Shown piece by piece: positions 8,037 through 17,278 of a stretch of DNA of 36,776 nt (its first letter is position 1; each line of letters opens with the position of its first letter). Under the pieces are notes generated by a model. That model searched no databases and was not told the origin of the DNA. It saw nothing but the letters and a program-made list of their open reading frames with translations. A program made the translations under genes and the position numbers. The DNA lies in contig JAJFJK010000051.1 in assembly GCA_021774075.1 (NCBI GenBank), forward strand, positions 1 to 36,776. The letters are read 5' to 3'. Source of the DNA: Nitrosomonas sp. (GTDB lineage: Bacteria; Pseudomonadota; Gammaproteobacteria; Burkholderiales; Nitrosomonadaceae).

Positions 8037-8639
8037 ATGAGCGATGAGTTAAGACGTAAGGGACAAAGATTCGCTAAATTTCTGTCTGAACTAACTGGCG
8101 AACAAATAGCAGAGGGGAATAAAGCTAATTTCGAATCAGCACAAAATCAATTTGAACGATTTAAAAATGATTACAACCAAGGTCGATGTTATTTATGTCA
8201 CAAAGAACTCAAGTCATTCAGCAAAAGAACACCGTGTATTCATTGGCTCTTAAAGCCTAAGGGCTTTAAGAAAAAAGATTTATTAGCCATTGCTGACAAC
8301 TACGGATACTTCCAAATCCAGAGCTTGCTTCGCTGGTATGCTAACGAAGAAAGTTTTGGTAAAAATATTAATAGCTTAAAAGAAGAAGGTTCTGGCAACA
8401 AACTGTTTGAAGTGACAATAAAATATAAAAATATTGAGTGGTCTTTTTCATGTGCAAAATCTGATTATATGGGCCATGAAAAATCTCAACACTCCAAACA
8501 TGCCCACTATCACTTTCAAATGCGAGTTGATAACCGACCATATATTAATTTCAATGACTTCCATTTGCCATTTAGCGAAATGGACATTCTTCACATTGAA
8601 ACGATGCATTCTCAATCAGCGAGGGTAAAGCAAAGGTAA
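8037..8639 (+). CDS. Unrecognised protein with CxxC and His-rich segments
   Basis: I do not recognise this 200-aa protein. The first third is charged and probably helical (LRRKGQRFAKFLSEL), followed by CYLCHKEL, which looks like half of a zinc-binding site. The C-terminal half contains FSCAKSDYMGH and then a cluster of histidines (HEKSQHSKHAHYH), which may complete a metal site. There are no membrane segments or signal peptide. The DNA is clearly more AT-rich than the flanking cob genes. The ATG at 8037 is preferred to a TTG 33 bp upstream. It shares no link to cobalamin chemistry that I can see and appears inserted with the next small gene between cobD and cobQ. Confidence 0.7.
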   Translation: MSDELRRKGQRFAKFLSELTGEQIAEGNKANFESAQNQFERFKNDYNQGRCYLCHKELKSFSKRTPCIHWLLKPKGFKKKDLLAIADNYGYFQIQSLLRWYANEESFGKNINSLKEEGSGNKLFEVTIKYKNIEWSFSCAKSDYMGHEKSQHSKHAHYHFQMRVDNRPYINFNDFHLPFSEMDILHIETMHSQSARVKQR

Positions 8640-8666
8640 ACTTTTGGAGAGGGGATAGAAGAGCTT

Positions 8667-8954
8667 ATGGCGGATACGGACTTTTTAAACAAAGTCGTAT
8701 CCGGTGACGCTTTCACTAATAGCGAGAAAGAAGCAAGAGCTCCATTTAAAATAGATTCTTTAGTCTATGCTGGTGAAGGGAAAAAAATAAAAGGTGATGA
8801 CTTGTACAAGATCATTCAAGAAACGAAAGCTAAAAATGTTCCTGTTGCAAGCTTATTACATAAGCTACCCAATACCGATTCACAAATCATTGTCACCCCA
8901 GGCCCAGGTGTAGTTGAACAAACTCCTAGATCCGGGGGTAAAAACAACAAGTGA
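8667..8954 (+). CDS. Small unrecognised protein, partner of the upstream gene
   Basis: A 95-aa soluble protein, 27 bp after the preceding gene and on the same strand, with GGAGAGGGGAT and AGAAGAG upstream of its ATG. The middle (DDLYKIIQETKAKNVPVASLLHKL) looks like a small helical domain; the C-terminus is low in complexity and rich in Pro, Gly and Lys and may be disordered. No family is recognisable. Similar AT-rich composition suggests that it arrived together with its neighbour. A two-gene accessory module (for example toxin-antitoxin or defence) is possible, but no motif demonstrates it. Confidence 0.6.
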   Translation: MADTDFLNKVVSGDAFTNSEKEARAPFKIDSLVYAGEGKKIKGDDLYKIIQETKAKNVPVASLLHKLPNTDSQIIVTPGPGVVEQTPRSGGKNNK

Positions 8955-9001
8955 TGACACAGTGTTGAATAAAAAACCCGCCTATTAACTTAAACATGAT
9001 T

Positions 9002-9019
9002 AGCGGATGACGCTCCGCT
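9002..9019. repeat. Short palindrome before cobQ
   Basis: AGCGGA (9002-9007) and TCCGCT (9014-9019) form a 6-bp stem with a 6-nt loop, 12 bp upstream of the cobQ ATG. It has no U tract, so it is unlikely to be a terminator. It may mark the right edge of the inserted two-gene segment or affect cobQ translation, since no clear Shine-Dalgarno is seen there. Confidence 0.3.
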
Positions 9020-9031
9020 TATCCATCCCAT

Positions 9032-10510
9032 ATGAACACTAAAACCCTAATGATCCAAGGCACCACCTCCGACGCAGGCAAAAGTATGCTGGTGACAGCA
9101 TTGTGCCGTTGGTTGGCGCGGCAGGGTGCTCAGGTTGCACCGTTTAAACCGCAGAATATGGCGTTGAATAGTGTGGTTACTGAAGACGGTGGTGAAATGG
9201 GTCGGGCACAGGCGGTTCAGGCACATGCTTGTGGTTTGAAGCCGCATACGGATATGAACCCGGTGTTGCTGAAACCGAATACCGATGTGGGGGCGCAGGT
9301 GATCATTCATGGTCATGCCGTCGGCAATATGGATGCTGGTCATTATCACGACTACAAAACGATTGCACTCAACGCCGTACTTGAATCTCATGCGCGACTC
9401 ACTACCAACTATGACCGAGTCATTGTTGAAGGTGCGGGTTCACCGGCTGAGATTAATTTGCGTGACAATGACATTGCCAATATGGGATTTGCCGAGGCGG
9501 TTGATTGTCCGGTGATCCTCATTGCCGACATTGACCGGGGTGGGGTATTTGCCCATTTGGTGGGGACACTGGCGTTACTCAGTGATAGTGAGCAAGCACG
9601 CATCAAAGGTTTTGTGATTAATCGTTTTCGGGGTGATATGGCATTGTTGCAATCGGGGCTGGATTGGCTGGAAGAATACACGGGCAAGCCGGTGCTGGGT
9701 GTTTTGCCTTATTTGCATGGCTTACATCTTGAGGCGGAAGATGCCGTGCCGCATACTTCTGAGGCTGAAGTCTTTAAAGAAACGCAATGTATCAATATTA
9801 TTGTTCCTGTCCTACCGCGCATCAGCAATCACACTGATTTTGATCCGCTAAGACTACATCCACAAGTTAACCTACAATTTATTCGGCTTGGTGATGACAT
9901 CCCATCAGCTGATTTGATTATTCTTCCCGGTTCAAAAAGTGTGCGTGCTGATCTTGAATTGATTCGTCAACATGGTTGGGAAATGGCGATTAAGAAACAT
10001 TTGCGCTACGGTGGAAAAATCATTGGTATTTGTGGCGGCTTCCAAATGATGGGCAAACTGATTCATGACCCCGATGGGTTGGAAAGTAACGCGGGCAGTA
10101 GCAATGCGATGGCATTATTTAACATGAGCACTACACTGGCACCGGATAAACAATTACGTAATGTGTATGGCACATTGGCATTGGATGATTCAACTGTCAC
10201 TGGCTATGAGATTCATGCAGGTGTCACGACTTATCATTCAATTTACGCGCCAGCCGTTTGTTTAGCGCACGGGTCAGATGGTGCCATGAGTGCGGATGGG
10301 ATGATTCTTGGTACTTATTTACATGGGCTCTTTGAATCACCAACGGCTTGTACTACATTACTTTCCTGGGCGGGATTAAATGACGCAAAGCCATTTGATT
10401 ATCACGCATTGCATGAAACAGCAATTAATCGTCTGGCAGATACGATTGAGCAACATATGGATACAGCTCAACTCTATAAGCTCCTTAATCTTGAGAAGGT
10501 TCCATCATGA
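9032..10510 (+). CDS. cobQ: Cobyric acid synthase
   Basis: Glutamine-dependent amidotransferase that amidates side chains b, d, e and g of adenosylcobyrinic a,c-diamide. The 492-aa protein starts [18 protein letters not shown] with the ATPase loop. It contains [32 protein letters not shown], then the glutaminase domain with [11 protein letters not shown], the nucleophile motif [10 protein letters not shown] (Cys334), YEIHAG and [10 protein letters not shown]. All key motifs are present. It restarts the cob series after the two-gene insertion, and no strong ribosome site is visible before the ATG. The stop overlaps cobU by ATGA. Confidence 0.94.
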   Translation: MNTKTLMIQGTTSDAGKSMLVTALCRWLARQGAQVAPFKPQNMALNSVVTEDGGEMGRAQAVQAHACGLKPHTDMNPVLLKPNTDVGAQVIIHGHAVGNMDAGHYHDYKTIALNAVLESHARLTTNYDRVIVEGAGSPAEINLRDNDIANMGFAEAVDCPVILIADIDRGGVFAHLVGTLALLSDSEQARIKGFVINRFRGDMALLQSGLDWLEEYTGKPVLGVLPYLHGLHLEAEDAVPHTSEAEVFKETQCINIIVPVLPRISNHTDFDPLRLHPQVNLQFIRLGDDIPSADLIILPGSKSVRADLELIRQHGWEMAIKKHLRYGGKIIGICGGFQMMGKLIHDPDGLESNAGSSNAMALFNMSTTLAPDKQLRNVYGTLALDDSTVTGYEIHAGVTTYHSIYAPAVCLAHGSDGAMSADGMILGTYLHGLFESPTACTTLLSWAGLNDAKPFDYHALHETAINRLADTIEQHMDTAQLYKLLNLEKVPS

Positions 10511-11034
10511 CAAACACACATACGCTAATCCTGGGTGGTGTGCGTTCAGGAAAAAGCCGTTTAGCGGAACGATTGGCGATTGAAAGCCAATTGCCAGTGA
10601 CCTACATTGCTACGGCCACGGCTCAAGATGAGGAAATGCACAAACGTATTGCAATACATCGTAAACAACGGCCTGATCATTGGCATGTTATAGAAGAACC
10701 CACCAAACTGGCAGCGGCATTATCAAATGTCACTATTGGACATTGCATTTTGCTCGATTGCCTGACGCTGTGGCTAACGAATCTACTCCTTACCGATGAT
10801 TCATCATTATTTACGCAAGAACGTGATGCTTTTTTAACCGTATTGCCCACACTTAAAAATCGTATGCTCATTGTCAGCAATGAAACCAATATGGGCATCA
10901 CACCCCTGGGTGAACTGAGCCGTCGCTATTGTGATGAAGCAGGTAGATTGCATCAAGAAATTGCACAACAATGTGAGCAGGTCATTCTAACTGTTGCCGG
11001 CTTGCCACATGTGCTCAAAGGAGAACAGTTGTGA
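10507..11034 (+). CDS. cobU: Adenosylcobinamide kinase / guanylyltransferase
   Basis: Bifunctional enzyme that phosphorylates adenosylcobinamide and then attaches GMP to give AdoCbi-GDP. The 175-aa protein begins with [18 protein letters not shown] (P-loop GGVRSGKS). It continues with [27 protein letters not shown], which carries the conserved histidine accepting [16 protein letters not shown]; and [11 protein letters not shown]. The ATG overlaps the cobQ stop, and the stop overlaps the GTG of cobT, indicating coupled translation. Confidence 0.94.
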   Translation: MTNTHTLILGGVRSGKSRLAERLAIESQLPVTYIATATAQDEEMHKRIAIHRKQRPDHWHVIEEPTKLAAALSNVTIGHCILLDCLTLWLTNLLLTDDSSLFTQERDAFLTVLPTLKNRMLIVSNETNMGITPLGELSRRYCDEAGRLHQEIAQQCEQVILTVAGLPHVLKGEQL

Positions 11035-12104
11035 ACCAGACGACCACACTTGATTGGTTAAACACACCAATTGCCACGCTTAACACACAAACACAACAAG
11101 CCGCTCAGACACGTCAATCACAACTCACCAAACCACCTGGCTCACTTGGTCGTCTTGAAGAAATCGCCATTCAGTTGGCGGCACTACAAGGCACAACGCA
11201 ACCAAGCGTTCAGCGCGTGCAAATAACAATCTTTGCGGGTGATCATGGCATTGCTTGTGAGGGTGTATCAGCCTTTCCGCAATCGGTTACCAGCCAAATG
11301 ATTAAGAATTTTGCGCAAGGTGGTGGTGCCATTAATGTTTTAGCCCGCACACTGAATGCCCAGCTCGAAATCATTAACCTCGGCACCGTACATGATACTG
11401 CGGCACTAACCAATGTTAAGCATTATCATCTGGGTCAAGGTACAGCCAATTTTCTGTATGAACCAGCCATGAGTATGCAGCAATTATTGCAAGCATTAAA
11501 CGTAGGTCGTGAAGTTGCTGATCAAGCCAAATGTAATAAAATGCAGTTGTCTATTGGTGGCGAAATGGGTATAGGCAACACCACCAGCGCAACAGCATTG
11601 GCAAGCATTTTACTCAATACGCAACCGGTGCATTTGACCGGCCCTGGCACGGGCCTTGATGAGAATGGCATTGCACATAAAATTAGCATTATTGAGCATG
11701 CCTTGGCTTTGCATAATCCGAATATTAATACGCCCATTGAAGCACTTTGCTGTGTCGGGGGATTTGAAATAGCTGCTTTAACAGGGGCATATATTCGTGG
11801 CGCTCAATTGGGATTACCCATGCTCATTGATGGTTTTATCAGCGCGGTGGCTGCTTTAACGGCTGAACATGTTTCTCCCGGTTGCAAACGCTGGTTTATT
11901 TATTCACACCGGTCTTCTGAACCTGGGCATAACATCATTCTCCAGGCACTCAATGCCACGCCATTGATTGACCTGAATATGCGCTTGGGGGAAGGTAGTG
12001 GTGCGGCGGTTTCTGTCAGTTTGCTGCGCATGGCTTGTGCGTTGCATAATGAAATGGCCACTTTCGCTGAGGCGCAGGTTTCAACAAAAAATCAATCTGA
12101 ATAA
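11031..12104 (+). CDS. cobT: Nicotinate-nucleotide-DMB phosphoribosyltransferase
   Basis: Activates the lower ligand: it transfers phosphoribose from nicotinate mononucleotide to DMB, giving alpha-ribazole phosphate. The 357-aa protein shows TKPPGSLGRLEEIA, FAGDHGIACEGVSAFPQSVT, GGEMGIGNTTSATAL, GPGTGLD and the C-terminal MRLGEGSGAA with the catalytic glutamate (Glu321). The start is GTG at 11031, with GGAG 8-11 nt upstream, overlapping the cobU stop by 4 bp. It would use the DMB made by BluB encoded earlier in the same operon. Confidence 0.94.
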   Translation: MNQTTTLDWLNTPIATLNTQTQQAAQTRQSQLTKPPGSLGRLEEIAIQLAALQGTTQPSVQRVQITIFAGDHGIACEGVSAFPQSVTSQMIKNFAQGGGAINVLARTLNAQLEIINLGTVHDTAALTNVKHYHLGQGTANFLYEPAMSMQQLLQALNVGREVADQAKCNKMQLSIGGEMGIGNTTSATALASILLNTQPVHLTGPGTGLDENGIAHKISIIEHALALHNPNINTPIEALCCVGGFEIAALTGAYIRGAQLGLPMLIDGFISAVAALTAEHVSPGCKRWFIYSHRSSEPGHNIILQALNATPLIDLNMRLGEGSGAAVSVSLLRMACALHNEMATFAEAQVSTKNQSE

Positions 12105-12110
12105 TTTGCT

Positions 12111-12704
12111 ATGGCTAAAATTTCCTATGTTGATCTGCTCAGGCATGGTGAAACTGAAAACAGCAATCGTTTCAACGGTAGTACGGATAATCCACTGACA
12201 GCATATGGCTGGACGCAAATGGGAACGAGTGTCGCAGAAACAAGCATACCATGGCATCACATCATTACCTCACCATTAATCCGCTGTGCAGGCTTCGCAC
12301 AATCAATTGCCGAACGTCATGCCATACCGATGACACAAGATGAGCGCTTCAAGGAAATACATTTTGGTGATTGGGAAGGCCGCTCTTCCAAGGAATTAAT
12401 GCAAACGGATGCGATTGCGCTGTCTCGTTTCTGGCGCAATCCAATAGAAAATCCACCACCACGGGGGGAGCATTTACTCGATTTTAAAACGCGCGTATTG
12501 TCCGCCTGGACGACTATTAATACGCAGTTTACAGACCAAAACATACTGCTGGTCACACATAGTGGCGTCATACGCACACTGCTCTGCCATATCAAACAAT
12601 ATCCGATTGAACGCCTGATGGAGTTTGAAGTGGAACATGGCGCTATCAAACGTATCCAGATAAGCAATCATAAAAACATACGGCAAGCTACGCTAGTCTT
12701 ATGA
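12111..12704 (+). CDS. cobC: Alpha-ribazole-phosphate phosphatase (CobC)
   Basis: Histidine-phosphatase superfamily member, 197 aa. It has LLRHGETENSNRFNGSTD near the N-terminus with the RHG catalytic motif, FKEIHFGDWEGRS, and VTHSGVIRTLL with the second catalytic histidine. In this context it should dephosphorylate alpha-ribazole phosphate or cobalamin 5'-phosphate. Only 6 bp separate it from cobT and there is no clear Shine-Dalgarno, so coupling is likely. Its stop overlaps cobS. The superfamily is broad, and the specific assignment depends on position between cobT and cobS. Confidence 0.85.
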   Translation: MAKISYVDLLRHGETENSNRFNGSTDNPLTAYGWTQMGTSVAETSIPWHHIITSPLIRCAGFAQSIAERHAIPMTQDERFKEIHFGDWEGRSSKELMQTDAIALSRFWRNPIENPPPRGEHLLDFKTRVLSAWTTINTQFTDQNILLVTHSGVIRTLLCHIKQYPIERLMEFEVEHGAIKRIQISNHKNIRQATLVL

Positions 12705-13459
12705 TGAAGCCATTTCTTGTCGCGCTACAATTCCTCACTCGCTTACCGGTATTTCTAAAAACACAGCCCAATGAAAAACAAATAGGCAACTCTTTGCTCT
12801 ATTACCCGCTCGTGGGCTTGTTGATCGGCCTATTGTTACTCTCACTGGGTTGGCTATTGAATCACACACAACCACTGGTAACCGCAGCACTGTTAGTTGC
12901 TAGCTGGGTTTTACTGACCGGCGCATTACATCTGGACGGTCTGGCGGATAGTTCCGACGCCTGGGTTGGGGGAATGGGTGATCGGGAAAAAACACTGGCA
13001 ATCATGAAGGATCCAAACTGTGGGCCAAGCGGTGTGGTCGCGCTTATTTTGATCCTGCTACTTAAGTTTGTCGCGCTTTACGGCCTGATTATTGCCAATG
13101 AATGGATAACAATATTACTCACCTGCATGCTTGCCCGCACACTGATACCCTTATTATTTCTAACCACACCGTATGTGCGCAGCGATGGACTGGGTTCACC
13201 GTTTGCGACACACCAACCACGTCGACTGAGTATTATTGTTGTGGCAGCAACACCGCTGCTAATACTTCTGTTGACCGATAGGGTCTATCTCTGGTTAGTA
13301 ATCGCAGCGGTCATGGCTTTTCTATTACTTCGCGCCTTGATGATAAAAAGACTTGGCGGAACAACAGGTGATACTGCCGGTGCATTGATAGAAATTACCG
13401 AAACAATTGTATTGCTGGCAGCGGTATTGATTCTGGATCCGACAAATAACCTGTTATAA
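12701..13459 (+). CDS. cobS: Adenosylcobinamide-GDP ribazoletransferase (cobalamin synthase)
   Basis: Membrane enzyme that joins AdoCbi-GDP and alpha-ribazole (phosphate) to finish cobalamin. The 252-aa protein has LQFLTRLPV at the N-terminus, LLYYPLVGLLIG, the acidic metal-binding motif LHLDGLADSSDAW, GDREKTLAIMKDPNCGPSGV, and multiple hydrophobic helices; all are family signatures. It overlaps the cobC stop. Two tandem ATG codons (12701 and 12704) are both possible starts. Its last codons overlap the end of the convergent zapD gene by 6 bp, leaving no room for a conventional terminator between them. Confidence 0.93.
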   Translation: MMKPFLVALQFLTRLPVFLKTQPNEKQIGNSLLYYPLVGLLIGLLLLSLGWLLNHTQPLVTAALLVASWVLLTGALHLDGLADSSDAWVGGMGDREKTLAIMKDPNCGPSGVVALILILLLKFVALYGLIIANEWITILLTCMLARTLIPLLFLTTPYVRSDGLGSPFATHQPRRLSIIVVAATPLLILLLTDRVYLWLVIAAVMAFLLLRALMIKRLGGTTGDTAGALIEITETIVLLAAVLILDPTNNLL

Positions 13460-14209
13460 ATTACAGAAAGTAAGCTCAAATTCTACATCTTCTTCGTAGA
13501 CTTTGATTTTTTGATTGGATTGCGATGGAATAAAGCGAATATTCAGCGCGTATTTATTTGCGCTAATTTCTGGCACACAAGGCACATCGCTATTAACCTT
13601 AAGTCTTAACATATGCGCCAGATAATCTGAGCCGGTTTGTTGGAAAACACCTTGCTCAGCGACGAACTGGGATGTTTTGCCGCTTTTTCTAAGCAAAAAA
13701 AGTACGATATCCATAGCATTACGAATCGGTTGCAGTGGCGCAAGCCATTCATTTAAATCACTGCGGCGTAGTGCTGTGTCCAGATTTAACCAATAATGGT
13801 AAGAAGGCAAATCAAACTCACAGACACCACCAGGTATTCCCACACGTTGTTTGATGGACATCAGCCATTCATTCTCACGTAAATGTTCACCAACTTTGCC
13901 GGATATATCCAACATTTCCCGGAAAGTAATCTTTATATTATTAAGAATATTATCAAGCACTTCTTCTGAAACATTTGGGTTTCTACGCAACATTCCCAAG
14001 ACCTGTTTTTGTCGTTCCAGTTCTTGCAACAAATCAGATTTAATGTCCGCACGGCCTGTGATTTCAAGCACCTCAAATAGCGCAATAAGAGAAGAATGAT
14101 GCTCAATAGCAGAATCTCTCGCAGAGAAAAATTCTATTTTATTAAACAAATCTTCAAGTCGTAATAGAGCACGAATGCGCTCATTAAGAGGATGTTCATA
14201 ACAAATCAC
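13454..14209 (-). CDS. zapD: Cell division protein ZapD
   Basis: Cytoplasmic protein that cross-links and bundles FtsZ filaments at the division ring. The 251-aa sequence starts ICYEHPLNERIRALLRLEDL, the ZapD (DUF1342) signature, and continues with QVLGMLRRNPNVS and LPSYHYWLN. The start is GTG at 14209. It follows coaE on the same strand, the typical order, but yacG, its usual downstream neighbour, is absent: the gene ends tail-to-tail with cobS. Confidence 0.92.
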   Translation of the reverse strand: MICYEHPLNERIRALLRLEDLFNKIEFFSARDSAIEHHSSLIALFEVLEITGRADIKSDLLQELERQKQVLGMLRRNPNVSEEVLDNILNNIKITFREMLDISGKVGEHLRENEWLMSIKQRVGIPGGVCEFDLPSYHYWLNLDTALRRSDLNEWLAPLQPIRNAMDIVLFLLRKSGKTSQFVAEQGVFQQTGSDYLAHMLRLKVNSDVPCVPEISANKYALNIRFIPSQSNQKIKVYEEDVEFELTFCNL

Positions 14210-14312
14210 GATTGAATGAATCCTAAGGAAGTGTGGAATATTGGAATCTTGCCCTATGTGACAACTTTACACAAATGAAAATTATATTTCTTACAACATA
14301 TTTTATTTATTT

Positions 14313-14915
14313 TTAGGTGTTAGAGAATTCCATATATTTGTGGTGCAACGCTGTGACTTGCTTTTTTAAATTCCCAATATCCTGATTATTCGCAATAATG
14401 TCATCCGCGTTTTGCTGACGTGCCGGGCGCGGTACTTGGGTCGCCATTATTGCTTTTACTTGTTGTTCACTTAACTGGCTACGTGCAATAGTGCGTTCAA
14501 TCTGTACTTGTTCATCACAATCAACAACCAGGATACGTTGCACCATATCATTATAATCTTGTGTCTCCAATAACAAAGGCACAACGACTATACTGTAGGG
14601 AGATTGCGCTGCCGTAATACGGCGTGCTGTTTCATTTAATATGAGTGGATGGAGGATTTTTTCAAGCTTTAATCGGAAGCTGTCATCTGAAAAAATCAGA
14701 TCACGCATTCTGCTTCTATCCAGCGCGCCGTCACCTGTAATAAACACATCCCCAAAAGTATCTTGTATGACAGCGATGGCTGCGCCTTTTGGTTGCGTCA
14801 GTTGCCTGGAAATCTCATCCGTATCAATGACATCAATGCCTAAATCCGAGAAAAACGCACTGGCAATTGATTTTCCACAACCAATGCCCCCGGTTAATCC
14901 AACCACAAAGGTCAT
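14313..14915 (-). CDS. coaE: Dephospho-CoA kinase
   Basis: Catalyses the last step of coenzyme A synthesis, ATP-dependent 3'-phosphorylation of dephospho-CoA. The 200-aa protein starts with VVGLTGGIGCGKS (P-loop GGIGCGKS), followed by IDTDEISRQL, LEKILHPLI and VVPLLLET. It lies 3 bp after pilD in the same transcription unit, the standard arrangement in beta- and gammaproteobacteria. coaD, encoding the preceding step, lies about 13 kb away in this window. Confidence 0.94.
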   Translation of the reverse strand: MTFVVGLTGGIGCGKSIASAFFSDLGIDVIDTDEISRQLTQPKGAAIAVIQDTFGDVFITGDGALDRSRMRDLIFSDDSFRLKLEKILHPLILNETARRITAAQSPYSIVVVPLLLETQDYNDMVQRILVVDCDEQVQIERTIARSQLSEQQVKAIMATQVPRPARQQNADDIIANNQDIGNLKKQVTALHHKYMEFSNT

Positions 14916-14918
14916 TGA

Positions 14919-15779
14919 TCAAAACAATCCAAAATAAGCATGATTTATTTGTTGTCCCCAGAATAATGCAATCAGCGCACCGCCCACCAAATAGGGACCG
15001 AATGGAATGGGTATATTTTTTTTGAGCTTAGCAGCAATCATTAATCCGACACCTACCACTGTTCCAACCAGCGAAGAAAATAGAATGACCAGCGGCAGTA
15101 TACTCCATCCAAGCCACGCGCCAATAGCAGCCAGCAATTTAAAATCACCATACCCCATTCCTTCTTTACCTGTGATCAGCTTGAAGCCCCAATAAACCAG
15201 CCACAAACACAGATAACCCGCAACAGCGCCGATAACCGCTGAATTAATATCAGTGAAGCCGCCCTTCATATTAACCAACAACCCGATCCACACCAATGGC
15301 AGTGTGATGTCATCAGGAAGCAACTGTGTATCAATATCGATTACTGCCAGTGCAATTAATGCCCAAACAAAAATCAATGTGGCAAACGTTATAAAGGCAA
15401 AGCCAAAATGCCAAGCCACAAAACCACTTAACAGGCCTGTAAAAACCTCGACAATTGGATAACGTATGGAAATACGATCATGACACTTGGAACAGCGCCC
15501 TCGTAAGGCCAGGTAACTGATAATTGGAATATTTTCAAGAATTGAAATTGTATGCCCACAATGTGGACATACTGAACGTGGCGTGGCTAAATTAAATGCA
15601 GTTAATTCTTTTTCACTTTCGCCACGTAATTCGGCACACTGCTGCTGCCAGGTTCTTTCCATCATTTTGGGTAAGCGATAAATAACGACATTTAAAAAGC
15701 TTCCCATCATTAAACCGATAACACTAACGAAGGCGATAAAAGTCGTTGGCGTATCTTGCAGCAGGGCGATAAATGACAT
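14919..15779 (-). CDS. pilD: Type IV prepilin peptidase / N-methyltransferase PilD
   Basis: Inner-membrane aspartic protease that cleaves and methylates type IV prepilins. The 286-aa protein contains an N-terminal SFLNVVIYRLP motif, then two CxxC pairs (CPHCGHTIS and CSKCHDRIS) forming the cytoplasmic zinc-binding loop. Further on are VIDIDTQLLPDDITLPL with the first catalytic aspartate, and GMGYGDFKLLAAIGAWLG with the second. About eight membrane segments are predicted. It lies between pilC and coaE. Confidence 0.94.
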   Translation of the reverse strand: MSFIALLQDTPTTFIAFVSVIGLMMGSFLNVVIYRLPKMMERTWQQQCAELRGESEKELTAFNLATPRSVCPHCGHTISILENIPIISYLALRGRCSKCHDRISIRYPIVEVFTGLLSGFVAWHFGFAFITFATLIFVWALIALAVIDIDTQLLPDDITLPLVWIGLLVNMKGGFTDINSAVIGAVAGYLCLWLVYWGFKLITGKEGMGYGDFKLLAAIGAWLGWSILPLVILFSSLVGTVVGVGLMIAAKLKKNIPIPFGPYLVGGALIALFWGQQINHAYFGLF

Positions 15780-15842
15780 AGAAAAAGAATATATTAAATA
15801 AGTTTATGTATGCTAATAAGTTGCGTGCCAGATTGCAGTAAA

Positions 15843-17069
15843 TTAGCCAGCAACCATACCCATTTTGAAAATTGGCAAATACATCGCTACCACCATACCA
15901 CCAATCAGGGTACCAAGCACCACCATAATCACTGGCTCCATCAAACTGGACAAAGCATCCACTGCATCGTCAACCTCAGCTTCGTAGAAATCAGCTACTT
16001 TACTTAACATGGAATCCAATGCGCCAGATTCTTCACCGATTGCAACCATTTGCAGCACCATGTTAGGGAATACATTTGCAGCAGCCATGGAAGCCATTAA
16101 GCTATTACCGGTACTGACCTCAATTTGAATACTTTTGGTCGCTTCATAATACACATAATTACCTGCTGCACCAGCAACAGAATCTAGAGACTCAACCAAT
16201 GGCACGCCTGCCGCAAACATTGTTGAGAGGGTACGTGACCAACGTGCGATAGTGGCTTTACGAATGACATCACCAAAAACAGGTAATTTTAATGCCAGCT
16301 TATCCATAACACGCTGCATCGCAACCGATCTTTTCCACATATACATGAAACCATAAATCCCACCACCCACGCCGCCGAATATTGCCCACCAATAATCAAC
16401 AAAAAAATCCGATATTGTCATTACAATAAGTGTTGGCGCGGGTAATTCCGCACCGAACCCTTCAAACATATCCTTGAATGCCGGAATCACGAAAATCATA
16501 ATGACCGCAGTAATAACAAATGCAACAACAATAATGGATATTGGATAGAATAGTGCGGACTTGATTTTACCTTTGATCGCTTGTATTTTTTCTTTATAGG
16601 TCGCCAACCGATCCAATAAAGTATCGAGAATACCAGCCGCTTCACCAGCACCAACCAAATTACAAAATAGCGCGTCAAAGTAAAGCGGATATTTGCGAAA
16701 TGCATCAGCCAGATTACTTCCGGTTTCAACATCTGCCTTAATATCCATGAGTAATTTACCCACGGCAGCATTGCTATGACCTTTTCCAACAATATCAAAT
16801 GCCTGCAGTAATGGAACACCTGACTTCATCATTGTGGCAAGCTGACGGGTAAATAATGTAATATCTTTATCTGTGATCGTACCACTAGACTGAACTTTCT
16901 TAATTTTTGTGACATTAATGCCTTGGCGGCGCAATGTTGATTTAATAACGACCGTGCCAGCTGCCCGCATTTCTCCTCTAATTACTTTACCGGCCTTATC
17001 TTTACCTTCCCACGAATAGCTGATTTCCTTGACCTTCTTCTTCTCTGTGCGTGCTGTCACAGTTGCCAT
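15843..17069 (-). CDS. pilC: Type IV pilus inner-membrane platform protein PilC
   Basis: Platform protein around which the PilB and PilT motors act in pilus assembly. The 408-aa protein has two GspF repeats: FTRQLATMMKSGVPLLQAFD in the first half and WSRTLSTMFAAGVPLVESLD in the second, each followed by hydrophobic helices, ending LIGGMVVAMYLPIFKMGMVAG. A strong AAGGAG lies just before the ATG. The pilB ATPase gene, which normally precedes pilC, is missing; upstream are 209 bp without a clear gene and then an unrelated SDR gene. The cognate retraction ATPases pilT and pilU lie 11 kb away. Confidence 0.94.
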   Translation of the reverse strand: MATVTARTEKKKVKEISYSWEGKDKAGKVIRGEMRAAGTVVIKSTLRRQGINVTKIKKVQSSGTITDKDITLFTRQLATMMKSGVPLLQAFDIVGKGHSNAAVGKLLMDIKADVETGSNLADAFRKYPLYFDALFCNLVGAGEAAGILDTLLDRLATYKEKIQAIKGKIKSALFYPISIIVVAFVITAVIMIFVIPAFKDMFEGFGAELPAPTLIVMTISDFFVDYWWAIFGGVGGGIYGFMYMWKRSVAMQRVMDKLALKLPVFGDVIRKATIARWSRTLSTMFAAGVPLVESLDSVAGAAGNYVYYEATKSIQIEVSTGNSLMASMAAANVFPNMVLQMVAIGEESGALDSMLSKVADFYEAEVDDAVDALSSLMEPVIMVVLGTLIGGMVVAMYLPIFKMGMVAG

Positions 17070-17278
17070 GTTTACTCCTTAATTACCCACGGATATTTAA
17101 CCCGGAAATTTCATCAGCAATTGGAATCCAATCTGCAACACCTTGAATAACGGATTCTAATTGACTGCTGAGTGGTTATAATTAGTCTGAATTTGCTAGC
17201 TATAACGGCAATATTCACAAAATTACTTAGTATTAATTTGAAACGGAGGGATATGAAAAAGACGAACAATATCTGCAA

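Noticed and set aside
17090-17165. Short leftward frame upstream of pilC (LESVIQGVADWIPIADEISG)
   Set aside because: Only about 27 codons between stops with no start codon; it does not resemble the PilB C-terminus that might be expected there.
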